DNA of 64,000 nt from Escarpia spicata (GCA_963995525.1 OZ023216.1:41388346-41452345), one strand, 5' to 3'; positions 49,275 to 61,370 are shown, numbered from the stretch's first letter. Made by a program: numbers and translations. The notes: generated by a model not told the origin, from the sequence alone.

Positions 49275-50115
49275 TAGATATGTTCACAATTCATTGTATG
49301 ATATTCATCCACATGAAGTGTACAGGTGACGTGTAGTGGTCATATGACATAGGCTCTGTATGTTCACAGTCAGACAGTTTTGTACGACGGATGCAAGTAG
49401 ATATGTTCACAATTCATTATATGATATTCATCCACATGAAGTGTACAGGTGACGTGTAGTGGTCATATGACATAGGCTCTGTATGTTCACAGTCAGACAG
49501 TTTTGTACGACGGATGCAAGTAGATATGTTCACAATTCATTATATGATATTCATCCACATGAAGTGTACAGGTGACGTGTAGTGGTCATATGACATAGGC
49601 TCTGTATGTTCACAGTCAGACAGTTTTGTACGACGGATGCAAGTAGATATGTTCACAATTCATTATATGATATTCATCCACATGAAGTGTACAGGTGACG
49701 TGTAGTGGTCATATGACATAGGCTCTGTATGTTCACAGTCAGACAGTTTTGTACGACGGATGCAAGTAGATATGTTCACAATTCATTATATGATATTCAT
49801 CCACATGAAGTGTACAGGTGACGTGTAGTGGTCATATGACATAGGCTCTGTATGTTCACAGTCAGACAGTTTTGTACGACGGATGCAAGTAGATATGTTC
49901 ACAATTCATTATATGATATTCATCCACATGAAGTGTACAGGTGACGTGTAGTGGTCATATGACATAGGCTCTGTATGTTCACAGTCAGACAGTTTTGTAC
50001 GACGGATGCAAGTAGATATGTTCACAATTCATTATATGATATTCATCCACATGAAGTGTACAGGTGACGTGTAGTGGTCATATGACATAGGCTCTGTATG
50101 TTCACAGTCAGACAC
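49275..50115. repeat. 123-bp tandem array, about 6.8 nearly identical units
   Basis: Units repeat exactly every 123 bp (CAGACAGTTTTGTACGACGG at 49371, 49494, 49617 and onwards). Apart from the first unit (CATTGTATG instead of CATTATATG) I see no differences, so the expansion is very recent or the array is being homogenised. The last unit ends at CAGTCAGACA and ordinary sequence follows. The array is in the first, non-coding intron of the RCC1 gene. Confidence 0.95.
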
Positions 50116-50187
50116 ATCGCCATAGGTGTAATTGTGAGAATTCTGAAATAAAATAAAAATAAAATGTAAATACACACTCACAGAGTA

Positions 50188-50242
50188 CATTATATATATA
50201 TATATATCTATATAATTATATATATGTATATATATATAAGGA
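50188..50242. repeat. (AT)n-rich tract
   Basis: TATATATA runs are broken by CTATATAATT. They lie just right of the 123-bp array. Confidence 0.85.
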
Positions 50243-51164
50243 TGGCACAAGAAAGTGCAAGCAGTTGTATATTGTGATCCTTTGACAGACACATACATGA
50301 CACAGATATTAATAAATTACGACAAATAACACACCAAAATAAATACTAGCAAATCTAATTAAAATAACAATGTAAAACTATATGTACATATCATCACACA
50401 AATAAATATGTAACTTGATAGGCATAACTTTGATACTTTTACATTAATTAATAAATTAATTGTAATAATTTTAGCATAGATGTTTAACCTAAGAAACATG
50501 TTTTCTTACACTTACAATCATTTCAACCAAGGTCCAAGCGTTTAAATAATTACTTTATATATATATATATATCAAAGTAATTGCATTATTATTAGTATTA
50601 TAATTAAGAATGGCAGGCAATACTGACATTACCCTGAATAGGCAGCCATATCTACTATGCCCATCACCCCTGCCACCCCTTGTGGGCAGTGTGGCTATGC
50701 ATATTGGGCCATGGGCATGACATGGGCTGGCATATCCTAGACTAGTATAGGCCATATTTCTACAAACAGCAAATCTAAATCTAAGACAAAATACGCAGAA
50801 TTGACAAGGATATTATTTAAATATTATATAAATAGTACAGGTTTTGTATTGTAGAGATTTCAATCCAAAGAAATAGATTAAATCACGATCTGCCATCTGG
50901 CACCTCGCTGCAGTGATGCGCGCAAGACACAGAACTTTCAAATCATGACAAAACCATATTTCGCAACGGAGTGCAGCACCAATTTTTTCAACACAGACTA
51001 ACTAAAGCTAGTAGATGAAGCTAAACACAAAATAGTTCTGGCTATCCTCGGCTATTATAAAAATAAATGCAACTGAACACAGAGGTGATCGCAAAACAGC
51101 TGTAATATAGCTTAAATTTTGTCAATTTTCAAAATTTTAACGACGTAGACAAAGTTCAACCTAC

Positions 51165-51310
51165 CTCCGATAACAACACAGCGGTGAATGACGTCAGTGT
51201 CCGGAAAAGAGCGCGAAAACGCGAGTTGAAACAAAACGATAACCGGGTGCCCGGCAAACGAGACGCCCTGCGGTGACGGCGAATCGACGCACGCGAAATG
51301 ACCCAGTTTG
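51165..51310 (-). promoter_or_regulatory. CpG-rich promoter and probable non-coding first exon of the RCC1-repeat gene
   Basis: This short segment is far richer in CpG than its surroundings. It holds a perfect palindromic CRE, TGACGTCA (51189-51196), and next to it an ETS-type CCGGAAA. On the minus strand it ends in a good 5' splice site, CGGAG/gtaggt, with the exon's last base at 51165. The next convincing minus-strand acceptor is the one in front of the start-codon exon (exon start 45508), so I read this as the transcription start and 5'-UTR exon, followed by a 5.7-kb first intron. An open frame crosses the segment but its phase does not fit the next exon, which supports a non-coding exon. 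No TATA box is evident. The link to the gene is inferred; cap-analysis data would settle it. Confidence 0.5.
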
Positions 51311-51324
51311 CGGAATTTTTTGAA

Positions 51325-51490
51325 GTGCCTACTCAAAGTGCCTTACACTTTACTCCCTGGTAGACCTGTTCAATCAAATACCATCTTGACTTCTCTGGGA
51401 AGCATCAAACCATGCTGCAGTTAATGCACAAAGACTATTCGTACACAAATATCCACCACAGTCTATTGCCAGGTATTAATTCATACAGAT
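51325..51490 (-). mobile_element. SINE portion, inverted, next to the CpG-rich promoter
   Basis: It contains CCTTACACTTTACTCCCTGG, GACTTCTCTGGGAAGCATC and GCAGTTAATGCACAAAGAC. It lies directly upstream of the predicted RCC1 gene promoter, so it could contribute upstream sequence. Confidence 0.75.
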
Positions 51491-53109
51491 ATCTTGAAAA
51501 CTATCATTCACATCAATCTCATATTTTGCATACTTCTTGTATATGTTGAACATTGTCCTTAAAATGTTGCTGTTCCTTCGATGCAATTCTACCACTACTC
51601 AAAGTTGCCTCTAGGCCTGTTTTAGGCAGGTTGTTTACAAATAAATATGACATATCCAAATTGTGTTGAACAACATAATTATCACAGTCCTCTGTAACGA
51701 CACAGATGAAGGATTAAGAATGACGTCATATTCACAATCACGCAACCGTCACTAGCCATGAGGAATTATAAAAACAACAACACCCTCATCATATCTGACT
51801 TCGATTATAATAATTGCAACAGTGAAATAGCGGCACTGCCTCGCAATTAGACCCGTGAAAATGGAATACTGTCACGACTAGGGGATAATAGTTCACAGCT
51901 GGCCACTAGTGCACGTCAGCACGGACACCAGAAAGGGACCCCATTTTTTTTCAGACCAATGGGGTCCTAAGACCCCATTTGTTTAAACCACAGCATGAAC
52001 ACTGGGCAACGGGAAGCACAAATATTACCCCAGCAAACCTTACCTGAGAACAACCTCAAGGGCTGCATCCAGTGTTCTCTACAGCCGCGCATTCGTGACT
52101 TAACTGTACTTTCTCTATAGGCACTGATGCATATAAGACTCATCTATAGCAGCAGACACTCATATTATACACCTGTCTACTGCCAATGGTTACCCACCTT
52201 AAGCCACACAAATCCTTTCAACTCTAATCAATAAGCCGCCTGTATGAGCAATGGCTTACCGACGCACTGCGATCCATTGCATAGAACTACACATAACACA
52301 TGACGTGCTCCACATAGACGTCCAAGAATATAAATCCAGGATATATATTTGACTGACATTTCCGACATAAAGAGTTTTACAAGGCACTTACCTTTCTACA
52401 AACTCACTGAGTCGTACAGCCACAAGGCAATTGACCAGAATTAAATGCTCACGGATTTACTTCATGGGGAAACATCAAAGTAATCGGTCATTATAAACTT
52501 TTGTGATAATTAGACTGCTTTCTGAACATGTAGTAACATTGCTTCTTTGAGTTCTATTCCCAGGCGTGTTTTCTGGGTTGCTCTATAGGTAAACCATTTT
52601 ATGTACACCAAGACCAACCAACCAAATATATTTTAAATATTAATTAATTAATATTTTACTGTTTATTTATCCAATTTTTTTTCCTATAATTTTTAATAAC
52701 AATGCAAAATACTGTCAAAAATGTTCGATTATATACTTTTGTTTGTGTATTTTATATCGTTTCTGTCAGCCTAAGGTTTGTTTAGTAGTTTGAAGTGTTA
52801 GCAACTTTTTACATGTTACATTTTTATTAGTCACACTTTTAACAGCTACATTAATCATTACAATTTAGCATTATAAACAAATTAACATTTAAAAAGAGTT
52901 TTCTCTTGAAATTAGTGTCTAAATATAGTATATTTTTATTGAGTGTAAAGTGCGTTGAGTGTGCCGAGAAGATTTGGATGCTGTATTATATTTAAGAACA
53001 CGGGGATAGATTAAACTATCTACAATGGTGTATGTTAATTTATTTATAGTGGACCAGCCAAAGACTGAAAAATGCTCTAGAATTTTTTTAATGGCATTGT
53101 TTGTTAATA
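51491..53109. other. Upstream flank of the RCC1 gene, no gene seen
   Basis: Unique AT-rich sequence apart from the hairpin at 51936. No promoter-like or coding features beyond those listed. Confidence 0.5.
51936..51967. other. Perfect 10-bp hairpin (GGACCCCATT)
   Basis: GGACCCCATT and AATGGGGTCC are separated by 12 nt including a T run. A third GACCCCATTT follows at once. Confidence 0.6.
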
Positions 53110-53345
53110 GCTGGCATCCATGCTGGATCAGTCACTCATAAGGATGAGGAAAAAGACTAGGGCAGATGCCACCCTCGATTTTGAATTTATAGGTCATTTT
53201 GAAGGTCACAAAGTCAAATAGGCTCAAAATGTTGTTTTTTGATGAATTGAAATCTTCTTGAGTACGTCTTTGCAGTAAATCAAAGCTTTTACTATTTGGA
53301 GAAGAATTGTCTGTGATACACTTTGAATTTACACAGGAATGTATG
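53110..53345 (+). repeat. Unnamed dispersed repeat, copy 1
   Basis: It shares ATGCCACCCTCGATTTTGAA, GAAGGTCACAAA and GTCTTTGCA with the copy at 53622, about 510 bp to the right. It shares the first words with an inverted copy at 61180-61370. The order of conserved blocks is the same in all three. No coding frame is maintained. Confidence 0.7.
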
Positions 53346-53621
53346 GGAAAATGCAACACAATTTAATTTTGCTTAGACAAGTATAAAGTGTACGTAGATT
53401 GTTTGCATATCCATTTTTCCATGTTCGTATATTTTCAAAATTCTACACATACAGCACACATATCAGTATATATATTTTCGTTCGTGAACATGATGCGGAA
53501 GTGAGGCAACTTGCCAAACTGCGGAGTATTTAGTTCAAGAAGAGAGGTGACCACCACAGGATAGACTTGTACAGCGCAGTTGGCCATCTGGGGAATGATA
53601 ATGTTCAAAACCACACGGACG

Positions 53622-53860
53622 AGTTCATGCTATATCGATCACTCAGAGGATATGAAAAAATGGGTGTGTGGATGCCACCCTCGATTTTGAATTTGAAGGT
53701 CACAAACTCAATTTGGGTCAAATTTGTTTCTTTTATTAATTGACACCTACCCACGGTATTTGATTACATCTTTGCATAGAACGAAATATTTTATGATTTG
53801 CATATTTACTGTCTGTGTTAGATGATGCTGAACATTCAATTTACACACAAATGGATTTAT
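53622..53860 (+). repeat. Unnamed dispersed repeat, copy 2
   Basis: It starts TCATGCTATATCGATCACTC. It carries the core GATGCCACCCTCGATTTTG, then TTGAAGGTCACAAACTC and the 3' words TGTCTGTG and AATTTACACACAAATGGAT, also present in copy 1. Confidence 0.7.
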
Positions 53861-53965
53861 GTGATTACATTGCATAATAAGTTTTATGTGAGGCAACCAA
53901 GGCAACACTAAAGTCCTAGAGCCAGCCTGCAGGCTGGGTAAACAAGCTGACGCTGTACCTTGACC

Positions 53966-54160
53966 AGGTCAGAGTCCAATAGCCTGAAGGCGTACCGGCC
54001 GTCCCGCCCAGGTCAGAGTCCAATAGCCGGGAGGCGTACCGGCCTTCCCGAGCTTTAGCGTAGTGATACAGTAAAAACTAGTCCGACCAGTCAGGGCATA
54101 AAAGGCCACTGCACCTCCAGCAGCGGCCACATTTGAAATTCCTCGTGTTCAGTTGTTTAT
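53966..54160 (+). promoter_or_regulatory. CCAAT/TATA promoter-like segment
   Basis: A 44-bp GC-rich unit is present twice (period confirmed at 53966 and 54010), each with a CCAAT box (53976-53980 and 54020-54024). A TATA-type CATAAAAG follows at 54097-54104, and an initiator-like TTCAGTTG lies at about 54150. The segment is clearly richer in GC than its flanks. I see no downstream plus-strand exon, so it could be the promoter of a gene whose exons lie elsewhere, or a solo LTR. TG...CA ends were not found. Confidence 0.4.
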
Positions 54161-54961
54161 CAAATATCGTATCAGTTTTGACTTTGTATTTACTTCGTTT
54201 TTGACTTCAATTTTCTGCACGCGTTCAACATCATTTCTGCGGCGGAGATTTGCGAGTCAACAACAGTCACGTCGAGCGATACAGCAAACCTAAGTATATT
54301 TTGTGTTGTTCGCATAAGTTAAATTGTCCGGTACCCGTTAATCGTTAGATTAAAATGGCGACTGACCGTTTCATGGGGGGCAAGTTACGAGGTGGGGTGG
54401 TCACATGTTCGGGTGACCTTATGGCGGAATGGCCCACCTCTCTCTAGGATGTGGTAATAGTTAGTAGTTTTAATCGTCTAAATGTCTGGGAGGCGTCTTT
54501 TTAATAGTTCTGGAGTATTACCATAATTTAAATATGGTATTCTATAATGTGGGCCTTGTTTTTAGAATGTATAGGTAAAATAAATGGGGCAATGTTTAAG
54601 ACTTCAAATGGCCCACATTTGATTGTATTGTGTTTTAGCTAATAACTCATCCAATTATCGGGTGAATAATAAATAAATGTCAGAAGGTTATTCTGGCCAC
54701 ATTTCTCCCATATCTGCTGTTGTCTTGTTGCATTGCGTAAATGTACAGAATAATCAACATAAATATATGATTTTCTCGAAAAGTATTTATTTTGTATATA
54801 GCAATTGTTTGTACACCAATCTTTCTGAGGTTTTTAAAAATCTACACACATAATATACATACTAAGGCATATATATAATATATATATATATCTTTAGCCA
54901 TGACCATGTGGTGGGAATGTCAAGGAATGCACCCAAAATATGACAAAGTTGTTTCGTTTAA

Positions 54962-56432
54962 CAGGGATGAGTGACATTCAGAGAAAAAACCCGAAATTTT
55001 GCTGTGGCCCACATTTCAGCCCGAGAGGACTGTCTCAACTAATCAGGGGGAGGGGGGACTCCTCAGAGATATTTTTTAATTGTAGACGACATATGGTGTA
55101 TTTTGAGCAATATTAAATCTTAACATTTCCAATAGCAAAAAAGCAAATGGACTCACGCACACATTGTCATAGTACTAACTCACTTGTTAATGATATTTTC
55201 TGGGCTGAACCCGAGTTGGCTGACGGGCAGCTTTCTCCTTGGCCAGCTTTGCCAAAACAGCCCGTTGATGGGCCATTCTAGCTTTCTTCGTTGCCAGCTC
55301 AACTGCTTCCTTAGCTTTGTACTTGGTGGCTGCCTTCGTCTTTGACATGTTCAGCTGTTTTCTTCTCCTCCTTCTTCTTTCCTTCCTCGGCAAGAAGGAT
55401 GGAGTACATTTTATATGCACCCCTCATGTTGTAAACGAGGCGACCAGTCCTGTTTTTGGAAGTCCTGTATAGCAGTTTTGTTGCCTGCCATGAGTGAGTA
55501 CTTCACTGTCTGGATATTGTTGAATGTACTAACATTCTTTCTGGCAGTGGCAGTATTCATGATGCTAGACATGCGACTAAAACACCCTTCCACTCGAGGA
55601 CCATGAAAGCAGCTCATCATTGCAGCCACCAGCTTTGACAAGGCTGGGAACTTGCCAGTAGAGAATATGGTAGCCCACTACGAGTCCAATCTGGAACTTG
55701 TGGGTGCTTGTGGAAGTGTGTTGTCTACATGGAATCGGCGAACTTCCATGTGATACGCCCTCTGTTCAGGTTCTAATAGAACATTGGTGACCAGCGTGGG
55801 CAGTGCCAGCGTGTGTACTTCAATGCCTTGGGTTCCCCTCTGACTGTAGCCTGTAGGATCCAATCCGCATAGTTGACATCGGCCTCGCACCACAAACAGT
55901 AGGCTTTCCCTGGTGCTGATAATTTACTGATGAATATATCCAACATAGTGTCTCCAGCCGATCTCTCCAGCCATGCCCAATTCCACCTATTCTTGACACT
56001 TTTGTCAATGTCCTTCAACATTTGTCTTGCCATACAACAAATCGTCGATTAGCCATTGTGTTCGAAAATGATCGACATCTCCACAACATACATCGTCATT
56101 TCCTATTGGTCCACTGTTTTTGTGCGCACACTTCGAAAGCACTGAAGCGAACAGCCGACAGAACTAAGGGCTTTACTTTGCAGATTCACGGGTTCGGTTG
56201 GGTCGGTTCTGTCTCTAATCGCCAGGCAGCGTCATTAACACGTGGCGACACCCGGTAGATAGATGGTTAACTCAATCCGCAGATAGATCGTCAGTGAATT
56301 GCCCAGGATTTTATATGCCCTACCCCCCAACATTCATTTTTTTCTCCCTGGATTTACACGATTCACAAAAGTGATCTTTGGAGCGGTATAAAAACCGGAA
56401 TTCTGGCAAAAACCGGAAATTTCTCATCCCTG
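54962..56432 (-). mobile_element. hAT mini-element, copy 2, with broken reading frame
   Basis: This second, longer copy of the 39806-40900 element runs from CAGGGATGAG to inverted CAGGGATGAG. Its minus-strand frame begins MARQMLKDIDK at 56033 and follows the same zinc-finger and dimerisation layout. A 2-bp insertion near 55815 shifts the frame and a TGG-to-TAG change near 55680 stops it. Near its 3' end it keeps a further basic, Lys/Ala-rich frame (55420-55187, with RRRRRRK) that copy 1 has lost. Both copies lack the catalytic core, so that deletion preceded their spread. Confidence 0.8.
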
Positions 56433-59227
56433 ATACAGTGACAAATCAAAGTTTGTTGCGACACCGAGTTGGACCAAAACTAACTACCCCAGGTAGGCCA
56501 GATTTATAGACCGGATGGAACTTACATACACGCATAATTCTCTCGCTGCCACTGTCAATGCTTTAATACACCCTGTTGACAACAACATCAAAACACGATT
56601 GGGAAAAGCCAGGTCAGCATTTGCAAGAGCATGTCCTCTCTGTGCTCCTGTACGTCTCAGAGGGCTGGCGGAGGACACAGCAAGACACCAATAGAATCTC
56701 CAGCTTCCACAACACCTGCCTATGGCTGGGGTCTCAAGGACCCTTGAACACAAACATCCAGGTAAACCTCTGATCGTGGCTGACACCATACAGGAGTCTA
56801 CAGCAGTAACTGGACAGACTCACCGAGTAACAACATACCTTTAGTTAGTATCTTTTGCGACCAAAGACTCTGCACCAAATGATGTGTCCAATAATCATTT
56901 ATCAGATGAAGACTGAGAAAAATAGCCCGTTATCACCACTGTGAAGCAAAGACTGGCTGAAGAAAGCAGTGTTTCATGATGCAATGACGAATGAACGCTC
57001 ATGAAACTATGGCGATCTGCACAAAGCAACTACTGTCACCAAACAGAATGTACAGAACACTATCAAAGTTGACAGTGGTGTCACTACTCGACAAATGGTG
57101 GAAATGGTGAATATCCTAAACCATGAGCTGATTCCAACTCCAACTCTGCTGTCTCTGGCCATGTATGAAGGCGAGATGAACTCGACACCAAAGACATGAA
57201 CACATGTCTAGTTCGATGACGATGTTGTCAAGACATTATTAATTGTGTTATTAGTATCAAAGACGTCATGTTTGGTACAAATTGTTGTGTGCACTAACAA
57301 TTCAGTATCTCTTTCGTCTTGTGTCATTTATTCCATTCTGTTTAAATGCGTCAGTGAAAGTTTATGCTGAACTGGCAGCTACAATTGTTAGAAACCTGGT
57401 TGGTTTGTCATCATTCAGGGTAGACTGTCTAGGTTTGAGAAAACGACAAAATATTGCATTTCCACGGAATTGCACAACGCAGGAACTTAGGACACTCTTG
57501 ATGCATACCGCTTCGACAGTAAGGTTAATGGAAATCATGGATTATACCATGGTGTGAATAATACTTTGAGCCAGTTTATGACAGTGTGTTTACTGGTCCA
57601 ATCATAATTAATAGCTCTTAACATTAATTTTGATTTTGTTTTGAAGTTGTTTACTGTTAGTGCATTGACACATTGCATTGACAGTACAGTATAAATGTAA
57701 TTTTACTTTAATAAAATTGGTGTAAATAAAATACAAGTTTGATTTCATTATATCAATTAAATTATTAAATGTAACCATTATCATAGAATGATAAAATGTA
57801 TACTTGTCATAAATATATTAATCGTAGTTGATTGCACTTATTTTCTAAGTTATCATACATTTCAGTAGTAATCATAACTGATTACATTTGTGGTGCAATC
57901 ACCCCACCTTTGGTATTGGCTTTATATCAACTATAACTTCTCAACTCAAGTTCTATTTCCAGCATGTGTAAAGCTAAGCAGTATCTAGCCGGTGTTTTTG
58001 AAAGACACAATTTGATAATAAATATCAAATTCAATAAATAAATACATATCAAACTTGATAATCCAGTGAATAGAAGGGCACAAGTCACACATTTAGTCAA
58101 ATAGGATTACTGTTAATATGAGTGTGATTACTGAGAAAATGAGTGTTATCAATTATATTTATTTGTGAATGTAATCATGATTACATCAATAGTTTAGTCA
58201 TTGTCTGTGCATCTTTTACAACTTTCTGGTTATATATAGTATAACATACTAACAGCTTACATAGACGACATGCATATGCAACATAACCTTTTTTGATTAC
58301 GATACACACATTTGTGTTTCTAGAATGCTGTATTATTAAAATACATTTATATACCTTATTCATTTGTAGCTTGTTGACATACTACCGGGTATATTGTTTC
58401 TCATATGTTATGTCATTAATGCACGTACTGTTGTGGTCTTCGTGAAAGTTGGAAGAATAATTAAATAAGCAAATTTCTTAATTCACAACTATATAAATTT
58501 ATGCTGTTGTGTTCTGTTGTTACAACACTAGGCCGTTTGACTACCAGCCCAGTAACCCTGGTTACAAGCATGATTCACACAACACGGAAGTGTGACAATC
58601 TTATGACATTATGAGCATCTTTACAATACGTTTTCTTCACAAACATTAACAATGCTTTTACCCCATGTACAATTAAACACATGCTACTGGTCGTCTTTAT
58701 ATTCACTACCAGATATGCACCTTTACTCCAGCTTAGACGTTTGTGATTTGTTTAATAATAATCATGAAATCTTATATAGCGCCAGTATCCGCCATAGAGG
58801 CACTCATGGCGCTGGCACAGTATTTGACCATTGGTCACTTTAAAGTAGTAATTTCAAGAATTGTAAAAGTACTATTCTAAAATATAATAAGAGCAACGTT
58901 CTAGAAATTATAAAACGAGTATCATTAGTTATACATAATAAAATCAATAAAAATACCGTTATCAATGTAATGTAGACTCGTTAATACCTTTCTAAAAATC
59001 AATATCTAGTATATACAATAAATGTTAAAATATTATAAGTAATATACTAAATAATATTTACATTTTTGGCCTAGCAAATATCTTTGTTTGGATAATAGAA
59101 ATGTTTGTACTTGGCTGCAGATGAGATAACTAGAGGCACATCAAGAGTCACTTCACACCAGCGGATCCAAAACTAGTGATCCAGCCAGCAGCATTTACTA
59201 TGTCACAACTCACAAGTACAACAGTTA
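56433..59227. other. Unique AT-rich sequence
   Basis: Apart from the possible coding remnant near 57 kb, nothing is supported. A 91-codon plus frame at 57282 is of chance length. Confidence 0.45.
56980..57200 (+). pseudogene. Possible decayed coding fragment
   Basis: A plus frame without stops encodes KATTVTKQNVQNTIKV through ELIPTPTLLSLAMYEGEM. The spacing of ELxPxPxxLSLAxxxGxM resembles a segment of uncharacterised proteins that are multiplied in many invertebrate genomes, usually repeat-associated. There is no start, splice signal or longer frame. This is recollection of a pattern, not a match I could test. Confidence 0.3.
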
Positions 59228-59545
59228 AGTGGAGCGCAGGGTAAGAGCTCTGGGCTCTTGACTGAGAGAACGCGGGTTCGAATCCTGTGCGGCGGTGTCG
59301 AACCTTGGGCAAGTTCGTTTACTCTACATTACTTCAGTTCACTCAGCTGTATCAATGAGTACCTGGCAATAGACAGTGGTGGATATTTGTGTACGAATAG
59401 TCTTCGCGCATTAATTGCAGCGTGGCTGAATACTTCCCAGAGAAGTCGAGATGGTGTTCGACTGAACAGGTCTGCCAGGGAGTAAAGTGTAAAGTGCTTT
59501 GAGCACTGAGGACTGGATACAGTGCTGTTTAAAAACTTACCTTTT
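59228..59545 (+). mobile_element. tRNA-derived SINE, near full length (reference copy)
   Basis: The head is tRNA-like, with a perfect B box GGTTCGAATCC (59275-59285) and an A-box-like segment about 40 bp upstream. A body follows with the words GGCTGAATACTTCCCAGAG and GTCGAGATGGTGTTCGACTG. The tail is AAAGTGCTTTGAGC...GGACTGGATAC and ends at ACTTACC. It is the most complete member in the window and serves as reference for the seven other copies. It is not a functional tRNA gene. Confidence 0.85.
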
Positions 59546-61179
59546 TACTTTAGGACTTTGCAGAATGGAATGTATGCAAGACAACTAGTCATACATCCAA
59601 TGTAGATATATGCTGAAGGTTCCTATGACATTATGCTGCTTGGAATTATTCATCTCCTACCCAATTCCTGTCTTCCATGTCACAAGACTAACTGCATTGT
59701 GACAATGTCTTATTGTCCATATTTCCATCAACAACCCATACACCGGCTCTATAATTGGTTGTGTTATGCAAGACACTTTGGTCTGGATATTCAAGTTCAT
59801 CGACCTCTTACAAACAGGATAAAGAATTTCAGCTGAAGCATAACAGGACCTGGAAATTACTCGGCCAAAGAACTGTATGTCTGTATTGATCAACTGTAAC
59901 ATGCAAAAATCTATGTGTAGGGTCATAATGTTATTCCGTGAACGTTTCCACCTTGTTCTGTTTTTTTTCTCTTCTCGTACCACATCCACCTCTGATATAT
60001 GTTCTGGAAACTTTTTTTACATACCTGGTAAATATTAGATTTTCTACGCATATTACAAAAAAAAAAATTCTTAATGTTGATTATATTTTATAGGTTGGAA
60101 ATAATAACTTATTTACAAAAATACAAAACTATATTTTTTAAATACTACATTCCCTCATGGGGTAATAGAACCAAGAAATAACCACTCTACCTGAGTCAGT
60201 ACTTATGTTGGTACATGTCTCATTGTACGATGCATTACTTGATCGATCAACTCATTTATTGTTATCCAAGTTCGTGCATCACGTAATTCCGTGGCATGGC
60301 GGTATTTTCGTCGTTTTTCTAAAACCTAAGACGTTTAATGAATGATGACATGCAAACCACCTTTATTCATTGCTGCTATCGGTTTAACATAAACCTTAGT
60401 CGATGCAATCAAACAGAAGATAACAAATTACACAAAAGGCAACAGGGCATTGAACTGTCTGAGTAGGACGATGCACGAATTTAGGACATGTAACCCAGAC
60501 AATAACAGGACGAAGGATGAAGAACCACTAATACTGACTACTGGAACCGGTTCAAATTATGTTCAATGCATGTACACGGAATGTGTAATTACGTCATTAG
60601 CATGTGTCGTTGTAACTGTAAGACATAATCTCAAATATTATGGTTAGTGCTCCCCGAATGCATCCATTCCAATCCTGGCGCGGCAGTGCCAGTGGCAGCG
60701 GCCAGCAGCTATGCACGATTCGATTGTCGTTAGGTAAATAACTTAATTTTAACAGCGTGATTGACATAAAAAGCAAGTCTATGTATTTGCAAACTAACTA
60801 TGTGTGCACTTAGGTACATGTCAGTGTTTCTATATTTAATCAAGACCAGACTTTATCATCCACATTCCTCATTTGTTTACCTTCTCTGCGTGTTTAGTGG
60901 TTGCAACATGTGCGAGACATCGTTTATAACCTCGGTGGCAGGAGAGTTTGATCGGAAGGTTAAAATAGATCAACATCTTGGGAAACCCCATCTTCGCTAT
61001 TTGTTAGCAAATGAATAATTTTTTTTTTAATAACAAATTCACACAAATATGATAAGTACACTGATAAGCAAATATTGTTCATGGTATCCCGGTATACATT
61101 CACTTTCCTAAAATGCGTTAAAAATGGTAATTACCTCGGAATGCAACTTTAAATTCAAAGTTCAACACCTGGTAACATA

Positions 61180-61370
61180 GTACAAATGCAAATAACAACA
61201 CCTTTCAAATTGTTCAAAGATGCGCTCCTGTAGATGTCAAATAATTAATAGAAATATTGTCACCCAAGTTTGAGTGTGACCTTCAAATTAAAAATCGAGG
61301 GCGGTATCCACCCATATCTTTTTTCTCATCCTTTGGGTGATCTATCTAGCATGAATTCCTGATATTAACA
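61180..61370 (-). repeat. Unnamed dispersed repeat, copy 3 (inverted)
   Basis: Read on the minus strand it has TTCATGCTAGATAGATCACC, the core CCGCCCTCGATTTTTAATTT, then GAAGGTCACACTCAAA, in the same order as copies 1 and 2. Confidence 0.7.

Noticed and set aside
59271..59290. Perfect B box suggesting a tRNA gene
   Set aside because: It is the head of a SINE: no cloverleaf can be closed and the family body and tail follow.
59657..59989. 110-codon minus frame
   Set aside because: Frames of this length are expected by chance several times in 64 kb of AT-rich DNA; no domain, no codon pattern and no splice context.
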